From assembly GCF_030064675.1 (NCBI RefSeq), contig NZ_CP116413.1:4310001-4374000 (forward strand): a DNA stretch of 64,000 nt, in the 5' to 3' direction. The notes under the pieces were generated by a model, which saw nothing but the letters and a program-made list of their open reading frames with translations, did no database searches and was not told the DNA's origin. Below, in pieces: positions 20,389 to 28,612 of this stretch (positions are counted from its first letter, which is position 1; each line of letters opens with the position of its first letter). The DNA is from Crossiella sp. CA-258035. GTDB lineage: Bacteria; Actinomycetota; Actinomycetes; Mycobacteriales; Pseudonocardiaceae. Position numbers and translations under genes: made by a program.

Positions 20389-21111
20389 CTACGGTTCCGT
20401 TGCGGGCTGGCTGGCCGCTCGTACCGCGCGCCATTCCTCGGCCGCCAGCACCAGGTTGTCGTGCACCCGCTCCAGGAACACGCTGACATCGCGCAGCCGC
20501 TGGCCGGCCGGGCTGTCCGGGCCGAACAGCTGTGCGCCTTCCTTCGCGGTGTCGCCCAGCTCCCGGTTGACCTGGGCGCTGGCCAGCATTGCCCGGTACC
20601 AGACGTCGTCGCCGATGAAGTAGCGGTCGCGGCGGGCGTTGCCGTCCCGGTCCCGGGTGATCAGTTCCTGCTCCTCCAGGAACTTCACCGCCGCGGAGAT
20701 CGAGGCTGGGCTCACCTGGAGGCGGCGGACCAGGTCTGCTGAGGTGAGGCTGCCTGAGTCGGTGGTGTGCAGGCAGGTCAGGACCCTGGCCATCATTCGC
20801 GGCACGCCGTTGCGCACCAGTTGGTCGGTGAAGCGCTCCTCGAACTCGCGTACCAGGTCTTGGCCAGGTGCGGGTGTGGTCGCCGGTGGTGTGGTCAGGC
20901 GGTGCACCGGGCGGCGGCGGGCGCGGCGGGTGGTGGCCAGCTGGGCCGAGTTGGGGCGGTAGCCCGTGGCGCCGCCGTTGCGGGCGACCTCGCGGGTGAT
21001 GGTGGAGGCCGGGCGGTCCAGCCGCTTGGCGATCTCGGCGAAGGTGAGGCCCTCGCGCAGCCCCTCGGCGATCTCCTGGCGGTCCTGGTGGGTCAGCCGT
21101 GCTCCTGGCAT
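20389..21111 (-). CDS. GbsR/MarR-type regulator with IS30-like HTH at the N-terminus
   Basis: A 240-residue protein with two DNA-binding parts. Residues about 5-50 (IAEGLREGLTFAEIAKRLDR, then ITREVARNGG) match the HTH_38 domain that starts IS30-family transposases. Residues about 85-190 form a GbsR/MarR winged helix (SADLVRRLQVSPASISAAVK). No transposase catalytic domain is present. I chose the ATG at 21111: a CATACT -10-like box ends six bases upstream, giving a leaderless transcript; a TTG 15 bases further upstream is the alternative. It is divergent from a secreted serine hydrolase gene. Targets unknown. Confidence 0.75.
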   Translation of the reverse strand: MPGARLTHQDRQEIAEGLREGLTFAEIAKRLDRPASTITREVARNGGATGYRPNSAQLATTRRARRRPVHRLTTPPATTPAPGQDLVREFEERFTDQLVRNGVPRMMARVLTCLHTTDSGSLTSADLVRRLQVSPASISAAVKFLEEQELITRDRDGNARRDRYFIGDDVWYRAMLASAQVNRELGDTAKEGAQLFGPDSPAGQRLRDVSVFLERVHDNLVLAAEEWRAVRAASQPATEP

Positions 21112-21226
21112 GGCACGAGTATGCAATGAGTTCTTCGAGCTGTGCTGAAGATCAGCTGACAGGTGTCACGGTCGCTCGTGATAGGCGGCACTGGTGGGGG
21201 GACTTCCCGGCGGACATCCTGCCCAC

Positions 21227-22396
21227 ATGGTGTTACCAGGTAGGAGAAGAAGGGCGCTGACCGTGCTCGGCGTCTGCGCCCTGGCGGTCAGCGTGGTCAC
21301 GCCCACCGCCACCGCCGACCCGTCGCGTCTGGGCCCCGCACTGCGCGCGGTCGTCGCGGCGGGGGTGCCTGCCAGTTATGCCGAGGCGGTGACCGGTGGC
21401 AGCCCTGAGCGCGGCGTGGCCGGTACCGCGGAGCTGGGGCAGGCGCGGGCACCGAATCCGAAGGGGCGGTTCCGGGTGGCCAGTGTGACCAAGACCTTCG
21501 TCGCCACCGTGGTCCTGCAACTGGTGGGCGAGGGCAAGCTGGGGCTGGACGACCCGGTGGCCGGTCATCTGCCCGGACTGCTGCCGTACCCGGAGCCGAT
21601 CACCGTGCGCCAGTTGCTCGGGCACACCAGCGGCCTGCCCCGGGACATCGCGCACTGGACCACGCTGGCCGAGGTGGACACCTTGCGCTTCCAGCGGTTC
21701 GGCCCCGAGCAGCTGGTGCGTGAGTCGACCACCGGCAAACCGCTGCTGTTCGCTCCCGGCACCTCCTTCTCCTACTCCAACACCGGCTACACGGTGCTGG
21801 GCCTGCTGGTCGAGAAGCTCACCGGTCGCCCGTTCGCGGTCGAGCTGGCCCGCCGGATCACGGTGCCGCTCGGCTTGCGGGACACGGAGTTCCCCGCGCA
21901 CCAGCCGTTCCTGCTCCGCCCGGCCGCCCGCGGCTACGAGCAGCTCTACCCGGACAAGCCACCCACCGATGTCACGACCTACGTCATGTCCCGGGTCTGG
22001 GCCTCCGGCAACCTGATCAGCTCGGCCCGCGACCTCAACCGCTTCTTCGCCGCCCTGCTCGCCGGCGACCTGCTGCCACCGGCGCAACTGCGCGAGATGA
22101 CCACCGCCCGGCCCAATGCCCTGGGCCCCTTCGGTTACGGCCTCGGCCTGATGACGGTGGCCGGTCCGTGCGGCGGACCGGACTGGTGGGGCCACGGCGG
22201 CGACTTCGCGGGCTTCAACACCTGGAGCATGCACACCAGGGCCGCCGACCGCCAGATCAGCGCGGGCATGAGCATGGACCTCACCGCACCGCCCGCCGCG
22301 CGTCTGGCCATGCTCAACCAGGTCCTGCCCGCCGCCCTGTGCACCGGCCCGGCATCGCGCACCGCCACGCAGCTCACCTCGCCCGACCTCCGCTAG
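21227..22396 (+). CDS. Secreted serine hydrolase, class C beta-lactamase/DD-peptidase fold
   Basis: A 389-residue secreted protein: signal peptide (1 to about 30), then a beta-lactamase-family domain with the SxxK nucleophile motif SVTK (about 88), the YSNTGY tyrosine motif (about 184), and a C-terminal HGG box (WGHGGDF). Relatives include D-alanyl-D-alanine carboxypeptidases, D-aminopeptidases and esterases; a true beta-lactamase is not implied. The start at 21227 is chosen because the signal peptide begins there; a GTG at 21194 is possible. Its stop shares a CTAG with the converging agmatine deiminase-like gene, so the two ends overlap by four bases. Confidence 0.87.
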   Translation: MVLPGRRRRALTVLGVCALAVSVVTPTATADPSRLGPALRAVVAAGVPASYAEAVTGGSPERGVAGTAELGQARAPNPKGRFRVASVTKTFVATVVLQLVGEGKLGLDDPVAGHLPGLLPYPEPITVRQLLGHTSGLPRDIAHWTTLAEVDTLRFQRFGPEQLVRESTTGKPLLFAPGTSFSYSNTGYTVLGLLVEKLTGRPFAVELARRITVPLGLRDTEFPAHQPFLLRPAARGYEQLYPDKPPTDVTTYVMSRVWASGNLISSARDLNRFFAALLAGDLLPPAQLREMTTARPNALGPFGYGLGLMTVAGPCGGPDWWGHGGDFAGFNTWSMHTRAADRQISAGMSMDLTAPPAARLAMLNQVLPAALCTGPASRTATQLTSPDLR

Positions 22397-23538
22397 CGGG
22401 GCTGGTCGTGGGTGGCGCAGTGGATGCCACCCCCGCCGGCGGCGATCGCGTTGATCGCCACCGGCACCACCTCGCGGCTGGGGAAGTGCTCGCGCAACAC
22501 CTGTTGGGCCCGGTCGTCGGCCTGGCGGTCGCCGAAGCGGGGCAGGAACAGCGCGCCGTTGGCGACGTAGAAGTTGGCGTAGGAGATGACGCTGGTGTCC
22601 CGGTACCCGGCCACCAGGTCCGGGTCCGGCTGGGTCAGCTCGACCACCTGCAACGGCTTGCCGTCGGCGTCGGTCGCCGCGCGCAGCACCTCCTTGGCCT
22701 GGGCGGCGGCCCGGGACCAGGAGTCCGGTGCGGTGCCCGGGGCGGCCTGGTCCAGCAGCACCGTGCCGGAGGGGGTGCAGCGGACCAGTGAGTCCACGTG
22801 CGCGTCGGTGATGTCCTCGCCGCGCACCCCGGCGAACCAGATCACCTTGCGCACGCCGAGCGCCTTCTTCAGCTCCGCCTCGACCCGGTCCCGGCTCATC
22901 CCGGGGTTGCGGTTGTCGTTGACCATCGAGCTCTCGGTGACCAGCAGCGTGCCCTGCCCGTCGGTCTCCAACGAGCCGCCCTCGCCCACCAGCGGCGTGG
23001 CCACACCGGGAATCCCGTACCTGGCCAGCACCGCGGCGGCGACCTTGCCGTCCCGGTCGTGCTGCTGCTTTCGGCCCCACCCGTTGAAGTGGAGGTCCAC
23101 CCCGGCGACCTTGCCGCCCTCCTCGACGAACACCGGCACGGTGTCCCGCGCCCACAGGTCGTCCACCGGGATCGGCACCACCTCCACCTCCTTGCCGCAG
23201 GCCCGCTGCGCCGCCTCGGCCTGCTCCGGCCGGGCCAGCAGCACCACCGGCTCGAAACCGGAGATCGCCTGCGCCAGCCGCGCGATGTCCGCCCGGACCC
23301 CGCTCAGGTCCGCGCCCCAGATCGCGGTGGCGGCCGGCCAGGACAGGAAGGTCCGGGCGTGTGGTTCCCACTCGGCGCCGAACCGCCGGGCAGGGGCCGC
23401 CACCTGCTCCGGCGAGGTGGCGGGAGAGGTCGCCGGAGCAGGGGAGTCCCGGGCTGAGCACGCCGTGGTGAGGGCGAGCGCGCTCAGCCCGGTGAGGCCG
23501 TGCAGCACGGTTCGGCGGGACAGCGGGTTGGGCGGCAC
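22393..23538 (-). CDS. Exported agmatine deiminase/PPAD-family protein
   Basis: A 381-residue protein of the agmatine deiminase/Porphyromonas-type peptidylarginine deiminase family. The nucleophile cysteine is in GGGIHCATHDQP near the C-terminus; the guanidine-binding WARDTVPVF and GEGGSLETDG segments and the HVDSL histidine are present. Unusually, the N-terminus is a combined Tat and lipoprotein signal (SRRTVLHG, then lipobox LTTAC at about 23-27), so the enzyme should be anchored outside the membrane. It converts agmatine or a related guanidine to the carbamoyl compound plus ammonia. The GTG start follows GGAG. A perfect palindrome lies just upstream. Confidence 0.87.
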   Translation of the reverse strand: MPPNPLSRRTVLHGLTGLSALALTTACSARDSPAPATSPATSPEQVAAPARRFGAEWEPHARTFLSWPAATAIWGADLSGVRADIARLAQAISGFEPVVLLARPEQAEAAQRACGKEVEVVPIPVDDLWARDTVPVFVEEGGKVAGVDLHFNGWGRKQQHDRDGKVAAAVLARYGIPGVATPLVGEGGSLETDGQGTLLVTESSMVNDNRNPGMSRDRVEAELKKALGVRKVIWFAGVRGEDITDAHVDSLVRCTPSGTVLLDQAAPGTAPDSWSRAAAQAKEVLRAATDADGKPLQVVELTQPDPDLVAGYRDTSVISYANFYVANGALFLPRFGDRQADDRAQQVLREHFPSREVVPVAINAIAAGGGGIHCATHDQPR

Positions 23539-23574
23539 TCGGTCACTCCACGGTAGGCTGGGCGGCGGCCATTA

Positions 23575-23588
23575 ACTGAAATTTCAGT
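23575..23588. promoter_or_regulatory. Perfect palindrome ACTGAAATTTCAGT upstream of the deiminase
   Basis: A 14-bp perfect palindrome in an AT-rich island 37 bases upstream of the agmatine deiminase-like start, inside the 73-base gap to the next gene. It has the size and symmetry of a TetR- or GntR-type operator. No regulator gene is adjacent, so it may answer to a distant regulator. Confidence 0.5.
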
Positions 23589-23611
23589 CAGCCTAGCGGA
23601 GTGGTGCCGGG

Positions 23612-24778
23612 TCACGCCACTTCGGTGAGCTTCCGCCAGATCGCCTCCGCCGGGTGCGGCGCCTGGTTCCGGTTGACCACCACGGCGATCGTGACCCCGC
23701 GAGCCATGTCGGTCCCGGCCATCGAGGTGAACCCGACGTAGCTGCCGCCGTGTCCCTGCCAGGTGCGGCCGCCGGACTTCGTGCGGGAGGTGCCCATGCC
23801 GTAGCCGCGCCCGTCCGGGCTCGCTTCCGACTGCGGGGACGGGGTGGTCATGCGGCGCACGGTGTCCGGGCGGAGCAGGTTGCCGCGGGCGAACGCCGCG
23901 TCCAGGACCAGGCCCGCGCCCAGTGCGGTGCCGGCCAGCGCGCCGTCGGTGAACGGCAGGCCGTACAGGTCGGTCGGGATGCCCTTGGCGCCGTAGGCGG
24001 TGAAGAAGTCCTGCAGCGAGCCGTCCTCCTGGCGGCTGTAGCCGTGCGCGAAGCGGCGCAGGGCCTGCGCGGAGCGGTCCATGGTGACCAGGTGCTCGGT
24101 CATCGGCGTCTGCCGGGTGCCCGCGCGCTGGAGGAAGTGCCGGTAGGCGCGGCGGAGTCCGTGGTCGCCGCCGGTGGTCCTGGTCAGCACGTGGCCGAGC
24201 ACGATGTAGCCGGTGTTGGAGTAGGCGAAGCGTGCCCCTGGCTCGACCGGTTCGCGGATACCGGCCTTGAGCTGCTCGAAGGTGTAGGGCCGGTTCGGGT
24301 CGTACTTCGCGCTGGGCGGGAACAGCGGCGCGGTGGCCGGGTCCGAGTACAGGTCGGGGTAGCCGCTGGTGTGGGTGAGCAGCATCCGGAGCGTGACCAC
24401 CCGGGAGCCGGCCACCTCGTCACCGACGTAGGCCGAGATCGGCTTGTCCAGCTCCAGCACCCGGTTCTCGACCTGGTGCAGCACGAACGTGGTCAGCATC
24501 AGCTTGCTGAGACTGGCGTAGGAGAACATGGTGCCCTCGGTGACCGGCTGCCGCGGCTCGTTGATCGCCGCGCCGCGGGTGCCCGACCACAGCACCCGGC
24601 CGTTGCGCAACGCCACGGCCTGGACGCCGGCGTCACCGAAGGCGGCGGAGGCCTGCGCCAGCGCCTCGTCCATCTTCTTGGCGAAGTCCCGCTCCGGCGC
24701 CGCGGCCGCGGGCGTGGGCAGGACGCTGGCCACGGCGAGGGCCAGGATGAGAACGCAGTGCCGGAACCGGCCGCTCAT
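23612..24778 (-). CDS. Secreted serine hydrolase (beta-lactamase/D-aminopeptidase fold), last gene of the N-acyl amino acid operon
   Basis: A 388-residue secreted protein with a signal peptide (1 to about 27) and the penicillin-recognising fold: nucleophile motif SLSK (about 94), YSNTGY (about 170), and a C-terminal GHGG box (about 345). Members hydrolyse D-amino acid peptides, amides or esters. Its ATG overlaps the upstream enolase-family gene as ATGA, completing a five-gene chain of such overlaps. In this operon a role in releasing D- or N-acylated amino acids outside the cell, for import by the first gene's permease, is a reasonable inference. Confidence 0.87.
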   Translation of the reverse strand: MSGRFRHCVLILALAVASVLPTPAAAAPERDFAKKMDEALAQASAAFGDAGVQAVALRNGRVLWSGTRGAAINEPRQPVTEGTMFSYASLSKLMLTTFVLHQVENRVLELDKPISAYVGDEVAGSRVVTLRMLLTHTSGYPDLYSDPATAPLFPPSAKYDPNRPYTFEQLKAGIREPVEPGARFAYSNTGYIVLGHVLTRTTGGDHGLRRAYRHFLQRAGTRQTPMTEHLVTMDRSAQALRRFAHGYSRQEDGSLQDFFTAYGAKGIPTDLYGLPFTDGALAGTALGAGLVLDAAFARGNLLRPDTVRRMTTPSPQSEASPDGRGYGMGTSRTKSGGRTWQGHGGSYVGFTSMAGTDMARGVTIAVVVNRNQAPHPAEAIWRKLTEVA

Positions 24779-25893
24779 GGTGCCTCCCTGAGGTCGATCG
24801 CCCGCACCCCGGTGGTGACCGAGTCGAGCGCGTCGTGGTTGATGACCGCGCCGCTGCCCGGTCCCGCCGGGACCTCCAGGCAGCCGTCCACCAGCTCGAA
24901 GGACTGGGTGATGTCGTTGGTGTAGTAGCGGCTGGTGGCCGAGATGTCGGCGGGCAGGGTGAACCCGGGCAGCGCGGCCAGGGCCAGGTTGGCCGCCCGG
25001 CCGATACCGGTTTCCAGGACCCCGCCGCAGAACACGGGGATGTTGTTGGTGCGGCACAGGTCGTGGATGGCCCGCGCTTCCAGGTAGCCGCCGACCCTGG
25101 CCGGCTTGATGTTGATCACGTCGGCCGCGCCCAGCGCCAGCGCGGTGGTCGCGCTCTGCAGGCCGGTGATCGACTCGTCCAGGCAGATCGGGGTGCCGAT
25201 CCGCTCGGCCAGCCGGGCGTGCGCGACCAGCTCGTCGGCCGGGAACGGCTGTTCCAGCAGCAGCAGGCCGAACTCGTCCAGCGCGAGCAGCACCTGGGTG
25301 TCCGCGCTGCCGTAGGCCTGGTTCGCGTCGACCTGGAGCAGCAGCTCGTCGCCGAAGGCCCGGCGCACCGCGGCCACCGGCTCGACGTCCCAGCCGGGCT
25401 CGATCTTCAGCTTGATCCGGCGGTAACCCTCGGCGAGGTAGCCCTCGACCCAGGCCAGCAGCTCGGCGAGGTCAGCCGCGATGCCGACCGAGACGCCGAC
25501 CTCGATCCGCTCGCGCACGCCGCCCAGGTAGTCCACCAGCGGCATGCCGCTGGCGCGCAGCTCGGCGTCCAGGATGGCGGTCTCCACGGCGGCCTTGGCC
25601 AGCACGTTGCCCGGCACCCGGCGCATCAGCCGCTGCGCGCGAGCGGCGGTGACCGGTTCGGCGGTGGGCAGCAGCGGCAGCAGCACGTGCTCGATGACGT
25701 GCTGCGCGCCGTCGAGGTACTCGGCGAAGAAGACCGGTTCGGGACCGGCGGCGCACTCGCTCCAGCCTTCCCCCTCCGGTCCGATCCAGCGCAGCAGCAA
25801 CACTTCCCGCTCCGTCTCCACGCCCTTCGATGTCCTGAAAGGACGGACCAGGGGCATGTGCACGGTGCGCAGCTCGATCCGGGTGCCGGTCAT
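24775..25893 (-). CDS. Enolase-superfamily N-acylamino acid racemase / o-succinylbenzoate synthase-like
   Basis: A 372-residue member of the MLE subgroup of the enolase superfamily. An N-terminal capping domain (1 to about 125) precedes the barrel, which has the KLKI catalytic lysine pair (about 163-166), the three metal ligands in VDANQ, LEQP and LDES, and the second lysine in INIKPARVGG. Such proteins make o-succinylbenzoate for menaquinone, racemise N-acylamino acids, or both. Placement beside a D-aminoacylase, and away from other men genes, favours the racemase role: conversion of N-acyl-L to N-acyl-D amino acids or the reverse. Confidence 0.85.
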   Translation of the reverse strand: MTGTRIELRTVHMPLVRPFRTSKGVETEREVLLLRWIGPEGEGWSECAAGPEPVFFAEYLDGAQHVIEHVLLPLLPTAEPVTAARAQRLMRRVPGNVLAKAAVETAILDAELRASGMPLVDYLGGVRERIEVGVSVGIAADLAELLAWVEGYLAEGYRRIKLKIEPGWDVEPVAAVRRAFGDELLLQVDANQAYGSADTQVLLALDEFGLLLLEQPFPADELVAHARLAERIGTPICLDESITGLQSATTALALGAADVINIKPARVGGYLEARAIHDLCRTNNIPVFCGGVLETGIGRAANLALAALPGFTLPADISATSRYYTNDITQSFELVDGCLEVPAGPGSGAVINHDALDSVTTGVRAIDLREAP

Positions 25894-26687
25894 GCCGCCT
25901 GCTCCTGGCGCAGCAGGTAGCAGCCCTCGGCGGTGATCCCGGCCGGGCGGTACCCGGCGGTCCAGCCACGGGCCAGCACCGTGCGCGAGGCCAGCCGCCA
26001 GCGCCGGGCCTTGGCGGGATCCTCGCGGCGCATGGTCTCGATGTCCGGTGGCACCCAGGCCAGCAGGACCGGATCGGCCGGTGCGCCGGTGACCAGCGGC
26101 TCGCCCTGGGCGTCCTGGTCGAGCACGCGCGGTCCAGAATCCTCAGGTGGGGCAAGGGGTGCGGGGTCGGCCAGGTGCCAGGTCACGACGAGCCGGTCGG
26201 TGTGGTCGGCTCGGTTCACCAGGTCGTTCATGGGCGGGTAGAAGTCCTTCCGGTAGTCGGTGACGCGGGCGCCGAGCCGGTTGAGGTTGAAGTGCGCGTT
26301 GCGCCGCACCAGCGGGTCGAAGGTCCACACCATGGTGGCAGCGCCGCGCTCCAGCGCCCACAGCCGTTGGGTCTGCTTGAGCGCCAGCCCGATGCCGCGA
26401 CCGGCGTGCGTGGCGGCGACCGCGGCGACCATCGAGTACAGGCTGTCGGACCCGGGTGCGCCGGCCACGCCCACGGTGAGCCCCACGACCGCCTCCCCGG
26501 CGAAGGCCCCGAGCACGCAGCCGCCGCTGTGCAGCAGGCTGGTCAGCAGGTCGGCCGGGATCGGCGGCGCGTGCGGGGGAGTGCCCCACACCCCGGCGAG
26601 CAGCAGCTCAGCGGCCACGCACTCCTCGGTGGTGTGCAGCTCCCGCACGGTCACCCCGGCCAGGCTGGGCCCGGTCTTGATCGTCAT
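25890..26687 (-). CDS. GNAT-family N-acetyltransferase-like protein
   Basis: A 265-residue protein with one GNAT fold (about 10-170): motif A around VAATHAGRGIGLALKQTQ (about 95-112), preceded by the VVGLTVGVAG strand. The C-terminal 80 residues are an extra proline-rich region. Proteins of this kind often sit beside N-acylamino acid racemase genes in bacteria, and an N-acyltransferase acting on an amino acid would fit that pairing. It is coupled on both sides by ATGA overlaps. The actual acyl donor and acceptor cannot be read from sequence. Confidence 0.8.
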   Translation of the reverse strand: MTIKTGPSLAGVTVRELHTTEECVAAELLLAGVWGTPPHAPPIPADLLTSLLHSGGCVLGAFAGEAVVGLTVGVAGAPGSDSLYSMVAAVAATHAGRGIGLALKQTQRLWALERGAATMVWTFDPLVRRNAHFNLNRLGARVTDYRKDFYPPMNDLVNRADHTDRLVVTWHLADPAPLAPPEDSGPRVLDQDAQGEPLVTGAPADPVLLAWVPPDIETMRREDPAKARRWRLASRTVLARGWTAGYRPAGITAEGCYLLRQEQAA

Positions 26688-28612
26688 GTCAGGCTCCCGT
26701 AGCTCAGCCCGGTCCCGTCGATCCGGACCGTGGCCCGCCGTTGACCAGGTCCGGCCAGCGGGTCGTGCTCGTCGACGGTCAGGGTGAACGCGCGCTCGGT
26801 GCCGTTGGCCAGCCTGCCGATTCCGGTCACGCTGAACCACCCGTCGGCGGTCTGCAGCCTGCCGAGGCGGGTCGAGCGCAGCACGCCGAACGGACCGGCG
26901 ACCAGCACCGCGCCCGAGGCGGACCGCTCCCCGGCCCGCTGGCTGAGCGAGGCCGCCACCACGCTGGCGCCACGGCCTTCCAGGGGTCGCAGCAGGCCCG
27001 CCGCGCTCGCGGTGAGGTCGCGGTCCGCGTTCTGCGGCCTGGTGGGCATGCTGGCGGCCCGGCGCAGCGCCTGTCCGGCTGCGGCGCGGGTCGGTTCGCC
27101 GCCGGTGAGGGCGAGCTTGCCGTTGACGAAAACCTGCCGCACACCAACGGAATACTGCTTCGGCTGCTCGAAGGTGGCCCGGTCGCCGATGGTCTTGGGG
27201 TCGAAGACCGTCACGTCCGCGGCCATGCCCTCGGCCAGGTAGCCGCGGTCGACCATGCCGACCATGGTCGCGGGCAGGCCGGTCATCTTGCGGATCGCCT
27301 CTTCCCAGGACAGCAGGCCGCGGTCGCGGACGTAGCGGCCGAGCACCCGCGGGTAGCTGCCGTAGTGCCGGGGATGGGTCTGCGCGGAGTCGGTGACGCC
27401 GCCGTCGGAGGAGAACGCGACGAACGGATCGGTGATGAAGTTGGCCAGGTCCTGCTCGGAGCCGATGTGCATCACGGCGAGGATGGATCCGTTGTGCGCG
27501 GCCAGAATCCGCATGATCGCCTCGCCGATGCTCACCCCGCCGTACTCCGCCATGAGGTCGGCGACCGACCTGTTGGCCAGCTCCGGCAGCACCACCTTGT
27601 CCGGCGTGCCGACGTCATCGCGGACGAACGCGCTGGTCTCGGTGTCGATGCGCGGGCGCAGCGCGGGATCGGCGAAGCGGGCCAGCATCGCCGCGGTGCC
27701 ACCGTCCTTGGCCCAGCCCGGCACGTAGAACTCCAGCGCGGTGGAGGCGGCGGTGTAGGGGTAGACGTCGCCACCGGCGTGCGTGCCCGCGGCCCGCGCC
27801 TCGCGGAGCAGCCGCAGCACGGTCGCCGACTTGCCCCAGTTGCGCGGACCGGCGACCTTCAGGTGGGTGATCTCCGGCATCAGCCCGGCGGCCTTGCCGA
27901 TCGCGATGTCCTCGGCGGTGGACTCGACCACCAGGTTGGTCTCGTCCCGGATGTGGTCGGTGAACAGGGTCCGCCAGGCGCGCGCGCCGCGCACCACGTC
28001 GATGACCTCGTTGGTGCGCGCGTAGGAGGCAGGCGGGTAGCCGAGGCCGCCGGAGACGCCCCAGCCGCCCTGGCGCATGCCGCTCTCGATCCGGGCGCGC
28101 ATCTGGGCCGACTGGGCGGCGGTCGGGCGGGTGTCCTTCTCGCCCATCGTGGCTTCCCACACGGAGTTGAAGCCGACGTAGGGGGCGACGTTGATGCCCT
28201 TCTCGACCGCGTCCAGCTCCTTGAGCTGCTGGGAGATCTCGTACGCGCCGCCGCCGTCCGGGCCGAGCAGTTCGGTGGTCACGCCCTGGGTGAGCGAACT
28301 CTTCGCCGAGGCCAGCGGCGCGCCGGTGTCGGTGTGCGCGTGCACGTCGATGAAGCCCGGGGTGACGAACAGGCCGGTGGCGTCATAGCGCGCCCTGGCC
28401 CGGACCCGGCTGAGGTCGCCGACGCGGTGCACGCGCCCGTCCTTGAGGCCCACATCGGTGATCCGGCCGGGTGCGCCGCTGCCGTCGAAGACCTTGCCGC
28501 CGTGGATGATCGCGTCCAGTTCCGGTGGCGCGGCCACCGCCGGTGCGGGCGAGGCCAGCAGGAGCCCGGCGGCCAGCACGGCCGCCACACCCCGCCGTGG
28601 TGTGCGCGTCAT
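26684..28612 (-). CDS. Secreted N-acyl-D-amino-acid deacylase (D-aminoacylase family)
   Basis: A 642-residue amidohydrolase with an N-terminal signal peptide (about 1-28). The metal motif FIDVHAHTD (about 76-84), the D-aminoacylase segment TTELLGPDGGG, and late motifs HPRHYGSYPRVLGRYV and FSSDGG identify the family, which removes the acyl group from N-acyl-D-amino acids. The protein is about 100 residues longer than the catalytic core; the tail (about 535-642) looks like a beta-rich domain of unknown role. It is coupled to the permease gene upstream and the GNAT gene downstream through ATGA overlaps. Secretion implies extracellular release of free D-amino acids. Confidence 0.87.
   Translation of the reverse strand: MTRTPRRGVAAVLAAGLLLASPAPAVAAPPELDAIIHGGKVFDGSGAPGRITDVGLKDGRVHRVGDLSRVRARARYDATGLFVTPGFIDVHAHTDTGAPLASAKSSLTQGVTTELLGPDGGGAYEISQQLKELDAVEKGINVAPYVGFNSVWEATMGEKDTRPTAAQSAQMRARIESGMRQGGWGVSGGLGYPPASYARTNEVIDVVRGARAWRTLFTDHIRDETNLVVESTAEDIAIGKAAGLMPEITHLKVAGPRNWGKSATVLRLLREARAAGTHAGGDVYPYTAASTALEFYVPGWAKDGGTAAMLARFADPALRPRIDTETSAFVRDDVGTPDKVVLPELANRSVADLMAEYGGVSIGEAIMRILAAHNGSILAVMHIGSEQDLANFITDPFVAFSSDGGVTDSAQTHPRHYGSYPRVLGRYVRDRGLLSWEEAIRKMTGLPATMVGMVDRGYLAEGMAADVTVFDPKTIGDRATFEQPKQYSVGVRQVFVNGKLALTGGEPTRAAAGQALRRAASMPTRPQNADRDLTASAAGLLRPLEGRGASVVAASLSQRAGERSASGAVLVAGPFGVLRSTRLGRLQTADGWFSVTGIGRLANGTERAFTLTVDEHDPLAGPGQRRATVRIDGTGLSYGSLT

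Noticed and set aside
20389-21111. An IS30 insertion sequence, suggested by the transposase-like HTH
   Set aside because: No DDE catalytic domain, no terminal inverted repeats and no target duplication; the rest of the protein is a MarR-type regulator.
21233-23461. A 742-codon minus-strand frame across the serine hydrolase and deiminase genes
   Set aside because: Arginine/glycine-rich shadow of two genes with recognisable catalytic motifs in other frames.
21227-24778. The two serine hydrolases as beta-lactamase resistance genes
   Set aside because: SxxK, YxN and HGG motifs are shared with many peptidases and esterases. Nothing specific to beta-lactamases was seen.
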